64,000 nucleotides of DNA from Darksidea phi (GCA_030770425.1 JASJFT010000153.1:1-64000), one strand, 5' to 3'; positions 1 through 10,607 are shown, counted from the first letter of the stretch. Notes: generated by a model from the letters alone, not told the origin. A program made the numbers and translations.

Positions 1-120
1 CGTGGGTTCCCCCATTTAAACCCGCCCCCCCCCCCGGGCGCGGGCTTTTTGCCCCCCGGGGCAAAACCCCCCCCCCCAACCCGCAAAACAAACCCCCCCC
101 CCCCCCCCCCCAATCATCGC
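1..120. other. Low-complexity poly-C sequence at the window edge
   Basis: Long runs of C and a few G runs with almost no ordinary sequence between them. There is no TTAGGG/CCCTAA telomere unit. It looks like low-quality sequence at a contig end, not biology. The sequence becomes normal from about 110. Confidence 0.7.
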
Positions 121-392
121 CTACAGACGCTTGACAACCTAAGGTCTATGGCGTGAAATCTTTCCGAAATCACCAATATGTGTGTGGACTATATGGACAA
201 TGTTAAGGAAAAGCCCGCGGAGGGAGCCTTTCAGGAAATGGAGTATGGTTCTGATTGGAATAAATGTAAGCCTTGGCCACTGTGAAGAGAAGCCCAAGGT
301 GATATACTCATTGAAATATGCTCTAGTCCTTCAAGCTGTTCAAATCGATCCTAGCCCACCTGCATCTACCTTTCTGTTCCGCGCAGCTCGAT

Positions 393-1163
393 ATGTTAGT
401 CAGCGTACCACCGATGGCCCAACGCCGGTGGTCATTCGACGATTTTCGCAGGTGCCATCCAGTCGATGACTTCTTTGATGCTCTAGCAAGGCATTTAGGG
501 ATGTTCCGAGACAAGCCAAGCAAAAAAGACGTAGATGAACACTTGACTTCCATGACTCCAATCCTAGAATGGGCTCTTCATTGCACGGGGCAGAAGAGCC
601 GCGACCGCAAGGGCGACGTGCAAGCGGAGCTTATTATTTACGATCTTCAGACATTAAGAAATGTGTCAGATAGTGGCGTTTTCCGTGTATCAGATGTTTG
701 CTGGTTCCTCGAGAAGCAGAAAAAGGTGCACAAAATAGACGCACGACTCCAGAAATGGGCAACGAATTGCGACGAATATATCACTATTGGAACGAGCTTC
801 CACGATGGATTCGTGCGATCTATCCCTTGGAAAGATCTTTGCGAGATGCCGATAGTATCGGCTACATTTTGCGGAGCATCTACGCTAGGGGAATATCGCC
901 AATCCAGAGATGAGAGAGAGGAAGTTCGCGTTGAGGACGACAAAGTTTATTCGCAAGTGTTGAAATCAGCGAAGACGATTGCAGGTACGGACCGGGAGAA
1001 CGATGGGCGAATGCGTGAGATATTACGCTTAATTCGTAAGCCAAGAATTCGGTTTTGGAAAATCGGGACCAACCTAACAAGATATGAGGTATGGAAGGGG
1101 TGTGAGAGATTACTAGAGGACGATCTACTACAGAGCCTAAGTCAGGTATCTATTAGTAATTAG
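393..1163 (+). CDS. DUF7587-like fungal protein of unknown function
   Basis: A single-exon frame of 256 codons starting at an ATG; a second ATG 21 bases in would also serve. The middle of the protein matches the layout I know for the fungal DUF7587 family: a segment around 'HLTSMTPILEWAL' (ligand-fold-like start), a beta strand 'ELIIYDLQTL', then an 'EYITIG...VRSIPW' segment equivalent to the family's 'HEYLxxxxIPxxAVxxxxxW'. The function of the family is not known. There is no signal peptide or membrane segment. The family call rests on remembered pattern only, and a first exon upstream in the low-quality sequence cannot be excluded. Confidence 0.5.
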   Translation: MLVSVPPMAQRRWSFDDFRRCHPVDDFFDALARHLGMFRDKPSKKDVDEHLTSMTPILEWALHCTGQKSRDRKGDVQAELIIYDLQTLRNVSDSGVFRVSDVCWFLEKQKKVHKIDARLQKWATNCDEYITIGTSFHDGFVRSIPWKDLCEMPIVSATFCGASTLGEYRQSRDEREEVRVEDDKVYSQVLKSAKTIAGTDRENDGRMREILRLIRKPRIRFWKIGTNLTRYEVWKGCERLLEDDLLQSLSQVSISN

Positions 1164-2190
1164 CGAAGACGAATACCGGAGGACCATTTTGTAGCCTGGT
1201 CGTTCAAATAGTCGTGTGGTTATCAGGCGGCCGGAGAGCTGGCCACTCCCTTGGTGGACCCGAGTCAGTTCTAGGAGGTAGATACTGTCGGTTTTGTTGA
1301 GCTGTGAGTAAACGCTCTATGAGCTCATCTTGAACGTAGTCGAGGTTGTTTTCTAGAGATTCCTAACTGTCAAGATATCGCCGCTATACTGCGATTAGCC
1401 GCCGTACGTGTTTAAAAATACACCAGAATAGGTACCAACTGTCATTAATATATATTCGTCGAATGTGCCCTTTTTGGAGATGCTGTTCATGCCGATTTCT
1501 CACGCAGAAACAGCTGAAAAAAGCCATCGCCTCACGGATTTTAGGGCCATGGGCTCATGTAATTAGCAGTTGCAGTGTAACAGGATTTTCAGCTTTGTAC
1601 ATACAACTCTGCATTATTGTTATCTCCTGCCTGTGATTTGTATTTGTCTTGCATTTCTTATACTCTAAAGACTTTGGGCATTCCATCCTTGACCGACGCA
1701 TTCCGAGCGAAGCAAGCGCGCCAGACGTATTTTAGCCACAGTGTGAGAACCCCCATGACACGTCAGCGCCCGTATCTTCAACGTGCATCCCATGACTTTT
1801 ACAGTGTTGCTCAGCAACATCTTTCTAATTGGGTTCTAAATCTACATAGATATACGTAACTCAACCTGTGCGACAGTTTACAACGTATGCCAATTGTCGC
1901 CGGACCCTTCAACACCAAGTCAGGAGTGACTATCTTCGATGTGCAGCAGCACGAACTCGACCGAACCAATAACTTTGTATACCTCCAAATCGACAGTTAA
2001 GGGACTTACCGTTGTCCCTTGATCCTTAAGATACAAACATAGCTAGAGAGTGTCCTACGTACAATATACGAACGCCATCCAATCTTCAGATTAGGATCGG
2101 TCGGTACCCTATTTAGTCCTCCGGCAGCGCGCGAGCAAATTTATATACATTACTATTAAGTATTTTGAATTTACTAACTTATTACTTAGC
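1164..2190. other. Intergenic, no gene seen
   Basis: Only short frames without recognisable protein character. The stretch from about 2085 to 2300 is AT-rich and could be old RIP-altered repeat, but I see no element ends. Confidence 0.5.
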
Positions 2191-2908
2191 TTAAACGTGT
2201 GCGAGAGATGTAACTGTATACAATTCGTCTTTCTTCTCTACTTTAAAGACTTCGTATGCTATCTTACTATTATTAATAGTTGGGTGCGATTTACAATAGA
2301 TATCCAGAACAATATGCATTTTGGAAGATTCGTTAGGGGCTATCAAATAAGAGAAGTAATCGTTCTGCGGAGGTTCAAGGCCGGATAGGGGGAAAAATTG
2401 TTTCTTTATAGCTACTTCCTCCAGCTCGTGTCGAACGTGAAAACGAAGAACGACTCGCTTCAGGTCATTATTGGATTCCATCTTAACGGTGCGGGCTTTG
2501 AGGCTGCCAACTCCAGCACAAGATTCATGTGTAGCTAGTTGTAGACGCAGTGTAGATCCGGTAGCGCGCTGTGCAAAGGACGGTGGTAGGTTCGACGACG
2601 GTGTGGAAGGCGTCAACGTGTTAACGAACGATCAATTCGGGTTTTGAAGATCTACGATCAGGAATTGGAGGTCGGCTGGCTGTTGGTGACACTACATTAA
2701 CGGCGGTGGTCGGCGTCGGCTTGCTGTGGGCCGATGGCTGCTGAGTCAGCGAAATTGCTGCAAGAGGCAAACGATACTTCACCTTTGGAGGATAACCTAC
2801 ACCGTCACTGGATGAGACTGCCCGCATAGAGTCCTCTTCATGGTGAATCAGGCGCCTGGACTGTTCGACATACTGGAGACTATCGCACTTGTTGAAGAGC
2901 GGCGCCAT
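2191..2908 (-). pseudogene. Hypothetical protein split over two frames
   Basis: Two minus-strand open stretches lie end to end in different frames. The first starts at an ATG at 2908 (MAPLFNKCDSLQYVEQ...) and stops at 2621. The second runs from about 2616 to 2191 and contains a plausible folded segment ('LKRVVLRFHVRHELEEVAIKK'). I find no good splice donor and acceptor that would join them, so this is either a frameshifted gene or two unrelated chance frames. I recognise no domain. Confidence 0.25.
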
Positions 2909-3577
2909 GTCGAAGTCATTGGGTGGGAAGATCGCAAGCCGGTCGCCATTGATGACGCGTACGACAAGCCTTGGGACAAGTATCTGCAAGCATACTCAAC
3001 GATAAAGATGGGCGCGCTGGAATAGCCATCTACCACAAGTCATGGAAAGGGTATTTAGCTGCATATTCAACGTGGAGATGCGAAGAACGGTGATATTGGC
3101 ATGCGCAAACGAGCTGTATATTATTCTGTCCTTGGCTACAAAAAGCGGCGATTTATTATCGTGCTTGGGTTGCATGTACAAACTGGAACTGTCTTGAGGC
3201 ACATTCGAGGGCGTGGGATGCCCTATGAGTAATTTATTCCTCTCCCATGAGACTAGACCCTTCTCATGCGTTTGTCCTCAGTTATATTTAAAACTTGCTC
3301 GATTTCTCTAACATGCATCACACAGTCCTTCCTTTCTGTAAACGTAACGTCTGACGCGGAGCAAAAGCACAGACCCATCGGCTTCACCTCCCGGGGAACG
3401 GAACCGTGGTGCAACATTAAACGACAACGGAGTTCCGCGCGGCGTAAGAGTGTAACGTCCACGCCACCTAGTCTATTTCTTTTGCATATAAATTAATGCG
3501 CCTTTCGGTTTCTCCCGTAGAGCTGCTTACAAGATTTCACCTGCATAGATAGATAAATTTAGACCCCCCCCACCACC
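2909..3577. other. Intergenic / promoter of the UPF0303-like gene
   Basis: No gene supported. The last 15 bases before the next start are a C-rich leader ending CACCACC-ATG, a favourable fungal start context. Confidence 0.45.
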
Positions 3578-4153
3578 ATGCCCACCGATACCCTACCCTC
3601 CCCCGCCCGCTCCCTCGACGACCTCGCCCGCGAAGAACGCTCTTTCACATTTACGCATTTCACTTGTGAACACGCCTGGGTCATTGGCAATATCCTGCGC
3701 AACTCGCTCCGCACCGCCGATGTCCCTGCTATAATCCACATCTCCCTCTCCTCCGCAAACCCCACGCCGCAAACGCTCTTTCATGCGCCCTCACTGCCGG
3801 GGCTAATGCCCGACCACGAAACCCAAATCTCGCGGAAACGCGCGACGGTGCTGAGATGGGGACATAGCACGTGGTATATGGCGTGTAAATTTGGCGGGGA
3901 TCAGCAGCAGTTTCGCGAGTTTTACGGCGTGGCTAGCAGCGGCGAAGAGGGAAGGATTTATTCGTGCGAGGGAGGTGGGTATCCTATTTTTGTGAAAGGT
4001 GTAGAGGGCGTTGTGGGGGCTATTGTTTTGGCGGGGTTGGATGGGGAAGAGGCGCATGGGAGGCTTGTCAAGGCGATTGTCGAGTATAAAGAGCTGAGAA
4101 ATGATTTTAGGAGTCCAATGCGGGAGCGGGCATTGACGACAGGGGCGAAATGA
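3578..4153 (+). CDS. UPF0303 / HbpS-like (haem-degrading family) protein
   Basis: An intronless 191-residue protein. The family signature is clear: 'ATVLRWGHSTWYMACKF' followed by a Gly-rich segment 'YSCEGGGYPIFVKG' and 'GVVGAIVLAGLDGEEAH', the core of the HbpS-like fold (PF03928) also found in yeast YBR137W and the bacterial UPF0303 proteins. Related bacterial proteins bind or degrade haem; the fungal members are poorly defined, so a haem role here is inference. Length is typical for the family. The start is the first ATG, in good context. The gene converges on the aspartic-protease-like gene, with 61 bases between the stops. Confidence 0.85.
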   Translation: MPTDTLPSPARSLDDLAREERSFTFTHFTCEHAWVIGNILRNSLRTADVPAIIHISLSSANPTPQTLFHAPSLPGLMPDHETQISRKRATVLRWGHSTWYMACKFGGDQQQFREFYGVASSGEEGRIYSCEGGGYPIFVKGVEGVVGAIVLAGLDGEEAHGRLVKAIVEYKELRNDFRSPMRERALTTGAK

Positions 4154-4214
4154 CTACATGGAAGTGATAAGATTGGTTTGGGTATTGTGGGAGCTAAGAG
4201 GGATGACATGGATT

Positions 4215-5489
4215 CTATTGACGAGAGGTTGAGGTGGTAATACTACGTGGGCGGAAGCCGAAGCGACCATGGACGGCGTCGAAGGCTATGGAGTAGCCAT
4301 AGAGGAAGTTGCGGCCCGTATTGAGGAAGGGTGGAGGTGTTTGCTTGCCTGGAGCGACAAAGCTTGGTGCCATGGAGGATTGCTCGCCGACTATGAAAGA
4401 ATATCTAGCGACTTCCTTGGCACCCAATGATGGGAATCCGACGACTATCTCAGTTCCCGGCTTCACCCGCTCCACTTCTTTGCCGCTCCCGTCGCCGTTC
4501 GGATCCTGAATCTTGACGGTAGGGATGGAGAAATCCGCATCCGCTCTGATGTACATCTGCGCCACACCTGTATCAACTAGGCCGTATCCAGGAGAATCTT
4601 GCTTCCCGTCCACGCTAAAGCACAACTTCACCATTGCCCAGTCCCGAGGATCTGTATTATACGTGACCCCTCGTTCGAGTTTCGTAAAGTTGAAATCCCG
4701 CGTATTATCGTCGGTCAAGCCGATGTAAATGCCTCGAGTCGATATAACCCAGCCCGCTCGACTCTTACCAGACTGCAGCGCCCTTCCGTTGATCGTATCG
4801 ATATTCAAGAACGGGTTCACTTTCGGCACAGCTCCAGGCTGCCCACTCCCAGCCTGATTTCTCCCAAATCCAACGCCCATGTACGTTATCCGCGACGTAT
4901 CTCTAGCCGTGGGCTTTTCTCCGTCTGGGCCTAGTGGACATTCAAACGTATCCTTGCGTGGATCGTACCACGGACATATCCAGCTCTTGTCGACCACAAA
5001 TACTGGGACCCTAGTTTCCGCATATGAGCTACCGGAGCCGTAGAAGGTGACCATGAGATTGACCAGTCTGCCGTTGTATAGAATCTTGCTACTCGTCAAG
5101 TAGTGGTATGTCGGAGTACCTTCTTCCGGGTCGAGGTGTGGTAGTAGTGGTGCACCGATGAGTAGGCCTGTGGATCCGGTATCCACGGGCATGTCGATGT
5201 TGACTCCTTCGATGGTTGTCTTGACGAGCAGCACGCTGGCCGTGGTGAATGGCTTGGCATATGGAAGGAAGATCGAATGTGCATGTTCTGGCTTATCCGT
5301 ACATGCACGGTTGTTCCCGAGCTTGGTGATGTACCGTTCGGCGACGCGCATGGTATATTCGCTTGCATATCTGTGATATGAAAGAAGTATCAAAAAAAGA
5401 AGCGCCATAGCATATATACTGTGGCGACCTGAATAGCCAAACCACTTCCCGGACTCGGATACTTGTGAATGTTTCTCTTGGGTCAACAT
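4215..5489 (-). CDS. Membrane-anchored pepsin-like (aspartic protease-like) protein
   Basis: A single exon of about 424 residues from the ATG at 5489; the open frame extends further upstream but only from a non-ATG codon. One hydrophobic segment at about residues 25-39 (YAMALLFLILLSY) predicts a type II anchor with the bulk outside the cytosol. A DTGSTG motif at about residue 103 and a second 'GLVDTGVAQMYI' at about 306 have the spacing of the two catalytic Asp lobes of A1 proteases. The second has DTGV in place of the usual DTG[ST], and the region between is short and poorly matched to classical pepsins. Four Cys occur near the anchor and mid-protein. It is transcribed away from the ankyrin-CorA gene, sharing a 573-base spacer. 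Confidence 0.65.
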   Translation of the reverse strand: MLTQEKHSQVSESGKWFGYSGRHSIYAMALLFLILLSYHRYASEYTMRVAERYITKLGNNRACTDKPEHAHSIFLPYAKPFTTASVLLVKTTIEGVNIDMPVDTGSTGLLIGAPLLPHLDPEEGTPTYHYLTSSKILYNGRLVNLMVTFYGSGSSYAETRVPVFVVDKSWICPWYDPRKDTFECPLGPDGEKPTARDTSRITYMGVGFGRNQAGSGQPGAVPKVNPFLNIDTINGRALQSGKSRAGWVISTRGIYIGLTDDNTRDFNFTKLERGVTYNTDPRDWAMVKLCFSVDGKQDSPGYGLVDTGVAQMYIRADADFSIPTVKIQDPNGDGSGKEVERVKPGTEIVVGFPSLGAKEVARYSFIVGEQSSMAPSFVAPGKQTPPPFLNTGRNFLYGYSIAFDAVHGRFGFRPRSITTSTSRQ

Positions 5490-6062
5490 CTTGAGAGGAG
5501 GCGTCGATTGTTGAAATCGACACTCCAACAGTAAACGAATACTGCCGATGGAAGCGTAGAACGTGAATGCGAAATTGGTGTTGACGGTGGAGTGGTTCTT
5601 ATACGTCATCCCTGCCACTATGGGGGCGGTCGGTCGGATGTGTTGGCAGCCGCATAGCTTCTTCTGCCTCGAATCGTCTCTAAACCGTCGGCCTCCCCAC
5701 AATCTCCGCCATATGTATAATCAGCAAACAACTGTTTGCACATCATGCCGTTTCTCGGATTCCCGATCGGGGGTATCGCATCGCGGATCCCACGTGATGC
5801 CGCACGATGCAGCTCGGCCTTGGCCTTCCTTGAGCGGATCTTTGGTGGCGTTGTGCGACTGCTGAGCAGCGCCATGACGGCTACGCCCACAGCGACCTGA
5901 GGAAGCAATATTAACCGCAGAGTATTCTAGAGGCCTACGCGACACTTCATCCCGAGTTTTGACGTCCATTTCGTCCGGAGTATTGAGAGACAGCTCCGTA
6001 AACTTCCCAGCTTTCGCAACCCACCACCGATGACTCGAGACATGAGCATGTAAACCGCAGCT
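5490..6062. promoter_or_regulatory. Shared spacer between divergent genes
   Basis: The only non-coding sequence between the divergent starts at 5489 (minus) and 6063 (plus), so it must hold both promoters. I do not see a distinct TATA box or a recognisable operator. Confidence 0.5.
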
Positions 6063-9000
6063 ATGGCGCGCTCACCATCGCGCTCGAGCGACGGCGCCGG
6101 CTCCGAGCACCACATCCGCGCCGAACCACGTCTGCTCAAAGCGATCGAAGAAGCAGAAGACGCAAAGGTCATCGCGATTATCGAGACCGCAAAGGCGAAG
6201 TCGCAACCCATCGAGCACCTCCTGCGCATCGGTATCGCACGCGCCGCCGAACGCGGAAACGTGTCCATCACCGAATATCTGCTGAAGGCGGGCGCGAAGT
6301 CGGATGGTGCCCCAGGAGGCCGAGTCTCGCCGTTGCTGAGAGCGATCGAGAAGAACCATGTGAGAATTGTGCAGTTGCTGCTCGAGTACGGCGGGAATGT
6401 GGACATTGCAGATAAGCAAGGGCGGACAGCGTTGATGACGGCCGCGTGGAAGAATCATTGGCATATATTGAATGAGCTGTTGCGGAAAGGTGCAGACGTG
6501 AATAGGAAGGATTGTAAGGGAAGGAATGTGCTGCATAACCTTGCTGCGGACAAACATTGTAATTGGGGGAGCTATGTGATTGACCTGCTGCTAAAAGAAG
6601 ACGTCGCGATTGATGGGCCGCAGGGGAAGGACAATACAGGGAGGAGTCCGCTGCATTGGGCGGCGTCAACGGGGAAAAAAGAGCTGTGTGAGATGTTACT
6701 GATAAGGCCGAGGCAGCCTAGAGCGAATATCAATGCCGTGGAAATGAAGGAGAAGACGCCGTTGCATCTGGCAGTTGCGCATGGAAGGGATGATATCGTC
6801 GAGTTGCTTATTCACTATGGCGCTAATGTGAAGGCCCGGAGTGATGGTGGATGGACGCCACTGCATAATGCCTGCCAGCATGGCAGTGTCAAGATTGTGA
6901 AAATGCTGCTAGCAGCAGGCGCCGATATAAACGCCCAAGTTTTGAACAGAAGTACACCGCTACACGAAGCCGCATTAGCGGGTCATCTCGAAATCGTGCA
7001 GTGTTTGCTCGAGCGAAAAGATTGCAAGCGTGCCCCAAGAGACAGCTTCGGAATCACGCCCTTTATTCGTGCCGCCCAGAAGAAGCATAAGGAAATCATT
7101 AATATACTTGCGCCGTTCAACCAGGTTGATATGCTGAGCGAGGACGCGCTGGGGGCATGCAACGGCTTCAACGCTACGATCGTTGACTTCGGAAACTTCC
7201 ACAATGAGAACAGAGTCACGAAGCGGACCATGTTCGAGATTCTGTACGGTCGAGACCCGCTGAATGCGCGGAAACCTGCCTTCAATATTCTCCCGAAGGA
7301 GGCCAAGGCTGTCAACTTCAGATGGGTACACCTTCCGGCCAATAACATGGCTTGGGTCGAAGCCCTTCTTACGAAAGCTTTCGTTGAGGAGGGCGCGTCC
7401 GACGTAGCTGGATTCATGGCTCTAGAGCGGTCCATCACTCATCAGCATCGCGGACAGCAGATACATTCACACTTTATGCGACCATTGTGTCAAAGTACAC
7501 CGCGAGCGCCCAAGCAACATGATGATTCGGACCTCTCAGATAGCGCAGAGCAGGGCCCACCGCAGATCGTTATCAGTCAAGGTACCGGTCTGGGTATTGA
7601 TACCACCTCTGGCGCACAAGAGCCATTGCCGTCTATACCGAAGACCCCTGTGCGGACTGGAACTATCAGTACAGATCAAACAGACTGGACAGTGGGCTCT
7701 GGCTCTGGTAAAGAGCCAAAGACACAGGGGAAGACCAAAGAGAAGCACAAGAAGACTGCGAAATGGGGAGGTGCGAGGCAAGCGGGTGGCAGGTCGGGTG
7801 GTACAGATACGCCGACAAGGCCTGCAGATCACCATACACGACGACATAACAGCACGCCAATAACGGGCAGTGGCCACCTTCGGTCGCCCGGGAGTCCGGG
7901 TAGGAAGGATCCGACGTCAGTAGCGAAGGGCAATATCTTCGCCTTCATGCCATACTTACACTTCGAGTCGCATCAGAGAAGACGGGAGATGCACGACGCC
8001 ATCGACCGGGTACAGAGAATGAAAGCGCGGGACAGGAGCGACGGTCGGTTAGTGAAGCCAACGCTGCAGAAAGCTCAAACATTTGACGAGATGCTGCTGA
8101 GGGCTCATTTGAACTCTTCGACCGTCTCGCTCCACGTGCGACGAACACTCGATCAGTTCTTCTACCACAACATCGACACGCAATCCCGCGACGAAGATCA
8201 GGTCGTGTATCGGTACCAGTGTCGGAGAGGGCCACCAGAGGAACTCGGTTTCGATCCGAAAATCTTCATGGTAGATCAATTGTGGATGTGGATTCTCGGT
8301 AAAGATCTGATCGTAACTGCTTTTCCGCAGCGTTGGCAACAGCCGAGAAATGATCCGCTGAACGTCTTAGACGGCATCATTGAGGACATAAATAGCAAAA
8401 CCCGCGACCCAGTGCGCTCCGTATACGATCTCGCTATGATCATCACGAGTCGCTGCTCCGGAGTATTCGATCGGCATAGGATGGGCGATGAAGACTACCA
8501 ATTCCTTGACATGTTCGAATCTAGCATCGGCGACGCCACAGAGATGGAAACCCAACTCTTCCAAGAATTCAACACAGCATCTGCTCAGGCGTCGGCCTGG
8601 CTCCAGCACCACCGTCGTCCAAACCGTTTCTCACGCCATCTTGAAGCCGAGGGAAGGCATATTGAGCACGAAAATAAACGGGGCATGCATTCGCACTCGC
8701 ATCGACATGCACTTGCTGATCCTCCTATCAACGAGAGTAGATTTCATGATGACGGAATGGGAATTGCGCATACACCACTTTTTGTCGATAAGTTACTTGA
8801 CATTGGCGCTGAAACTGACCTTCTAGCCGAGACCAAGGATATTAGGGATGAGCTTAATATGATTGCGAAGGTGCTTGAGGATCAACGGTCTGTGCTTCCG
8901 GATTTGGAAACGGGGATTATGGACATTTATAAGGAAGAGCACAAGAGTCAACAGGACCTGAAGAGGAGGTTTAAAGAGCAGATGAAGACGATTGATATTC

Positions 9001-9758
9001 ATTTGAAGGATTTGGATAGGATGGACAGACAAGCTGAACGGATCTACAAAAGTATAACCGACCTCTTAGACCTTAAACAGAAACACGCCAATGCCTTCGA
9101 AGCACGCTTTGCAAGAGACCAGGCTGCTGGAACAGCGCGGCAGTCGCAAACCATCATGGTCTTCACCATTGTCACCATCATCTTCCTCCCTCTTAGCTTC
9201 ATCGCGGCAATCTTTACCATCAACATCAAGGAATTCCCACACGAGCCCGGTAGCACCGAACCAAGCTTGCCCTTCAGCTTCGTCAGCAAGTTCATGTTCG
9301 GCATCGGCTTCGCCATTAGTATCCCCCTTATCGCCATCGCCGTATCCGTTGACGCGATCGGTGATTTCTTCCGCGAAGCCAAGCGCCGGTTCGCGGAGCG
9401 CGGGACACACTCTTCCCGGCAAAAGGCAGAAATCAGAGACGACAAGTTCGGTGTCAAGTACTCAGTCGACATGCATGCTTTGGAGCAAGCCCTCTCCGAG
9501 GGGAGAACCACGGCGCAGGGAAGGAGGAGTTGGGAGAGTTACCTAGGCGGTAGGCGTAGTTTGTCGCTCTTGCCTATATCTAGTAGAGGCACTGCGAGGT
9601 CGCCGGTCAAAAGAGATATTTTGGGAACGAATGGGGCTGCGAATGGGAGTGGTGGGGCGATGAGAAGAGGTAGCTCGGCGAGGAGACCCGGGCCACCTAT
9701 TGAGAGGATGAGTACTGGGTTTCGCATTCGTAGTGAGGATGTGGAAGCAGGGACTTAG
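6063..9758 (+). CDS. Ankyrin-repeat protein with C-terminal CorA-like membrane domain
   Basis: A single exon encoding 1231 residues from the first ATG. Residues of about 40-360 are a row of ankyrin repeats (typical 'GRTALMTAAWKNHWHILNELL' and 'GWTPLHNACQHGSVKIVKMLL' units). A low-complexity basic linker follows at about 470-620. Residues 700-1000 resemble the long alpha-helical cytosolic part of CorA-type divalent-cation channels, with a coiled region before the membrane. Two membrane helices end it: about 1030-1055 and 1078-1103. Canonical CorA proteins carry Gly-Met-Asn at the end of the first helix; here the corresponding sequence is 'IFTINIKEF', so the selectivity motif is missing. The C-terminal 120 residues are Arg/Ser/Gly-rich and likely disordered. 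This ankyrin-CorA fusion is common in filamentous ascomycetes; transport activity is unproven. Confidence 0.85.
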   Translation: MARSPSRSSDGAGSEHHIRAEPRLLKAIEEAEDAKVIAIIETAKAKSQPIEHLLRIGIARAAERGNVSITEYLLKAGAKSDGAPGGRVSPLLRAIEKNHVRIVQLLLEYGGNVDIADKQGRTALMTAAWKNHWHILNELLRKGADVNRKDCKGRNVLHNLAADKHCNWGSYVIDLLLKEDVAIDGPQGKDNTGRSPLHWAASTGKKELCEMLLIRPRQPRANINAVEMKEKTPLHLAVAHGRDDIVELLIHYGANVKARSDGGWTPLHNACQHGSVKIVKMLLAAGADINAQVLNRSTPLHEAALAGHLEIVQCLLERKDCKRAPRDSFGITPFIRAAQKKHKEIINILAPFNQVDMLSEDALGACNGFNATIVDFGNFHNENRVTKRTMFEILYGRDPLNARKPAFNILPKEAKAVNFRWVHLPANNMAWVEALLTKAFVEEGASDVAGFMALERSITHQHRGQQIHSHFMRPLCQSTPRAPKQHDDSDLSDSAEQGPPQIVISQGTGLGIDTTSGAQEPLPSIPKTPVRTGTISTDQTDWTVGSGSGKEPKTQGKTKEKHKKTAKWGGARQAGGRSGGTDTPTRPADHHTRRHNSTPITGSGHLRSPGSPGRKDPTSVAKGNIFAFMPYLHFESHQRRREMHDAIDRVQRMKARDRSDGRLVKPTLQKAQTFDEMLLRAHLNSSTVSLHVRRTLDQFFYHNIDTQSRDEDQVVYRYQCRRGPPEELGFDPKIFMVDQLWMWILGKDLIVTAFPQRWQQPRNDPLNVLDGIIEDINSKTRDPVRSVYDLAMIITSRCSGVFDRHRMGDEDYQFLDMFESSIGDATEMETQLFQEFNTASAQASAWLQHHRRPNRFSRHLEAEGRHIEHENKRGMHSHSHRHALADPPINESRFHDDGMGIAHTPLFVDKLLDIGAETDLLAETKDIRDELNMIAKVLEDQRSVLPDLETGIMDIYKEEHKSQQDLKRRFKEQMKTIDIHLKDLDRMDRQAERIYKSITDLLDLKQKHANAFEARFARDQAAGTARQSQTIMVFTIVTIIFLPLSFIAAIFTINIKEFPHEPGSTEPSLPFSFVSKFMFGIGFAISIPLIAIAVSVDAIGDFFREAKRRFAERGTHSSRQKAEIRDDKFGVKYSVDMHALEQALSEGRTTAQGRRSWESYLGGRRSLSLLPISSRGTARSPVKRDILGTNGAANGSGGAMRRGSSARRPGPPIERMSTGFRIRSEDVEAGT

Positions 9759-10155
9759 ACCTGGAGTATTACATCGCCTTGGAAAGTAGGCATAGGTAGA
9801 AATGTATGGTATGCGATATTGTGATGGAGTTCTGGGTTTTGGAAGAGGGTGGGCGCGGATACCCCCGTCTTCTTCTCTCGAGAAAAAAAGTTTAGTATCG
9901 TGTTAAAAGAAACCTAACGAATAATGCATCTTTATTATCCTTTCAGATGTCGGCTATGGCGATCATGGCGCACCGCCGCCGAAAACTTAAAATCCTAAGA
10001 ATCCGAGAGTTTCTCCGTATAGATAGGAGATAGGCATGTGGCTTGGCATGTAATCAGATATAGCTATATCATTCGTATTAGAAAAGCGCGCTATACTGAA
10101 TCTGATTCCAGAGCAACTAGGTATTATTACTTATATTACTAAATAGTAAGAGTAG
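9759..10155. other. Intergenic, AT-rich
   Basis: The 3' flank of the ankyrin-CorA gene. AT-rich sequence from about 9890, with no gene. It ends at the left edge of the candidate solo LTR. Confidence 0.5.
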
Positions 10156-10339
10156 TGTGGTGTAGTAGAAGTAAGGGGGGCCCGATCGAGTATCGAGGGC
10201 TTATGTAAGCGGAGAAACGTTAGGCCGGAGTCCGAGAGGGAGTCGTCCGGGAGTATCCTCAGCTTGATCCTACCAATCCCATCACACAGTAGACAGAAGA
10301 AATAGTTCAATTGATTGAATATTCTAGCCGCCTATTCTC

Positions 10340-10415
<76 letters not shown>

Positions 10416-10477
10416 CACTCCTCCGACTGCGGGTCGTGAGCTCCGCCATCCTATCTTCGATATACCTATATACCACA
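10156..10477. mobile_element. Candidate solo LTR
   Basis: A 322-base segment begins TGTGGTGTA and ends TATACCACA, imperfect 9-base terminal inverted repeats with the TG...CA ends of LTRs. It is flanked on both sides by GTAG (10152-10155 and 10478-10481), a plausible 4-base target duplication. It contains a long TC microsatellite. No internal retrotransposon genes are next to it, so a solo LTR is the simplest reading. Orientation is unknown, and short matches like these can arise by chance. Confidence 0.5.
10343..10413. repeat. (TC)n microsatellite, about 35 units
   Basis: Uninterrupted TC dinucleotide run of about 70 bases inside the candidate solo LTR. Such runs are length-variable and error-prone in assemblies. 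Confidence 0.95.
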
Positions 10478-10607
10478 GTAGTAATACCTAGAAATTTCTA
10501 GAGACAACGTTACCTTCGGTAATATAAATGCTTGCTACTCCCTCGACTCCTCTATAAAATAGAGATTATGAAGAATAAATAATAAAATAAAAGTATATAA
10601 GAAACGC

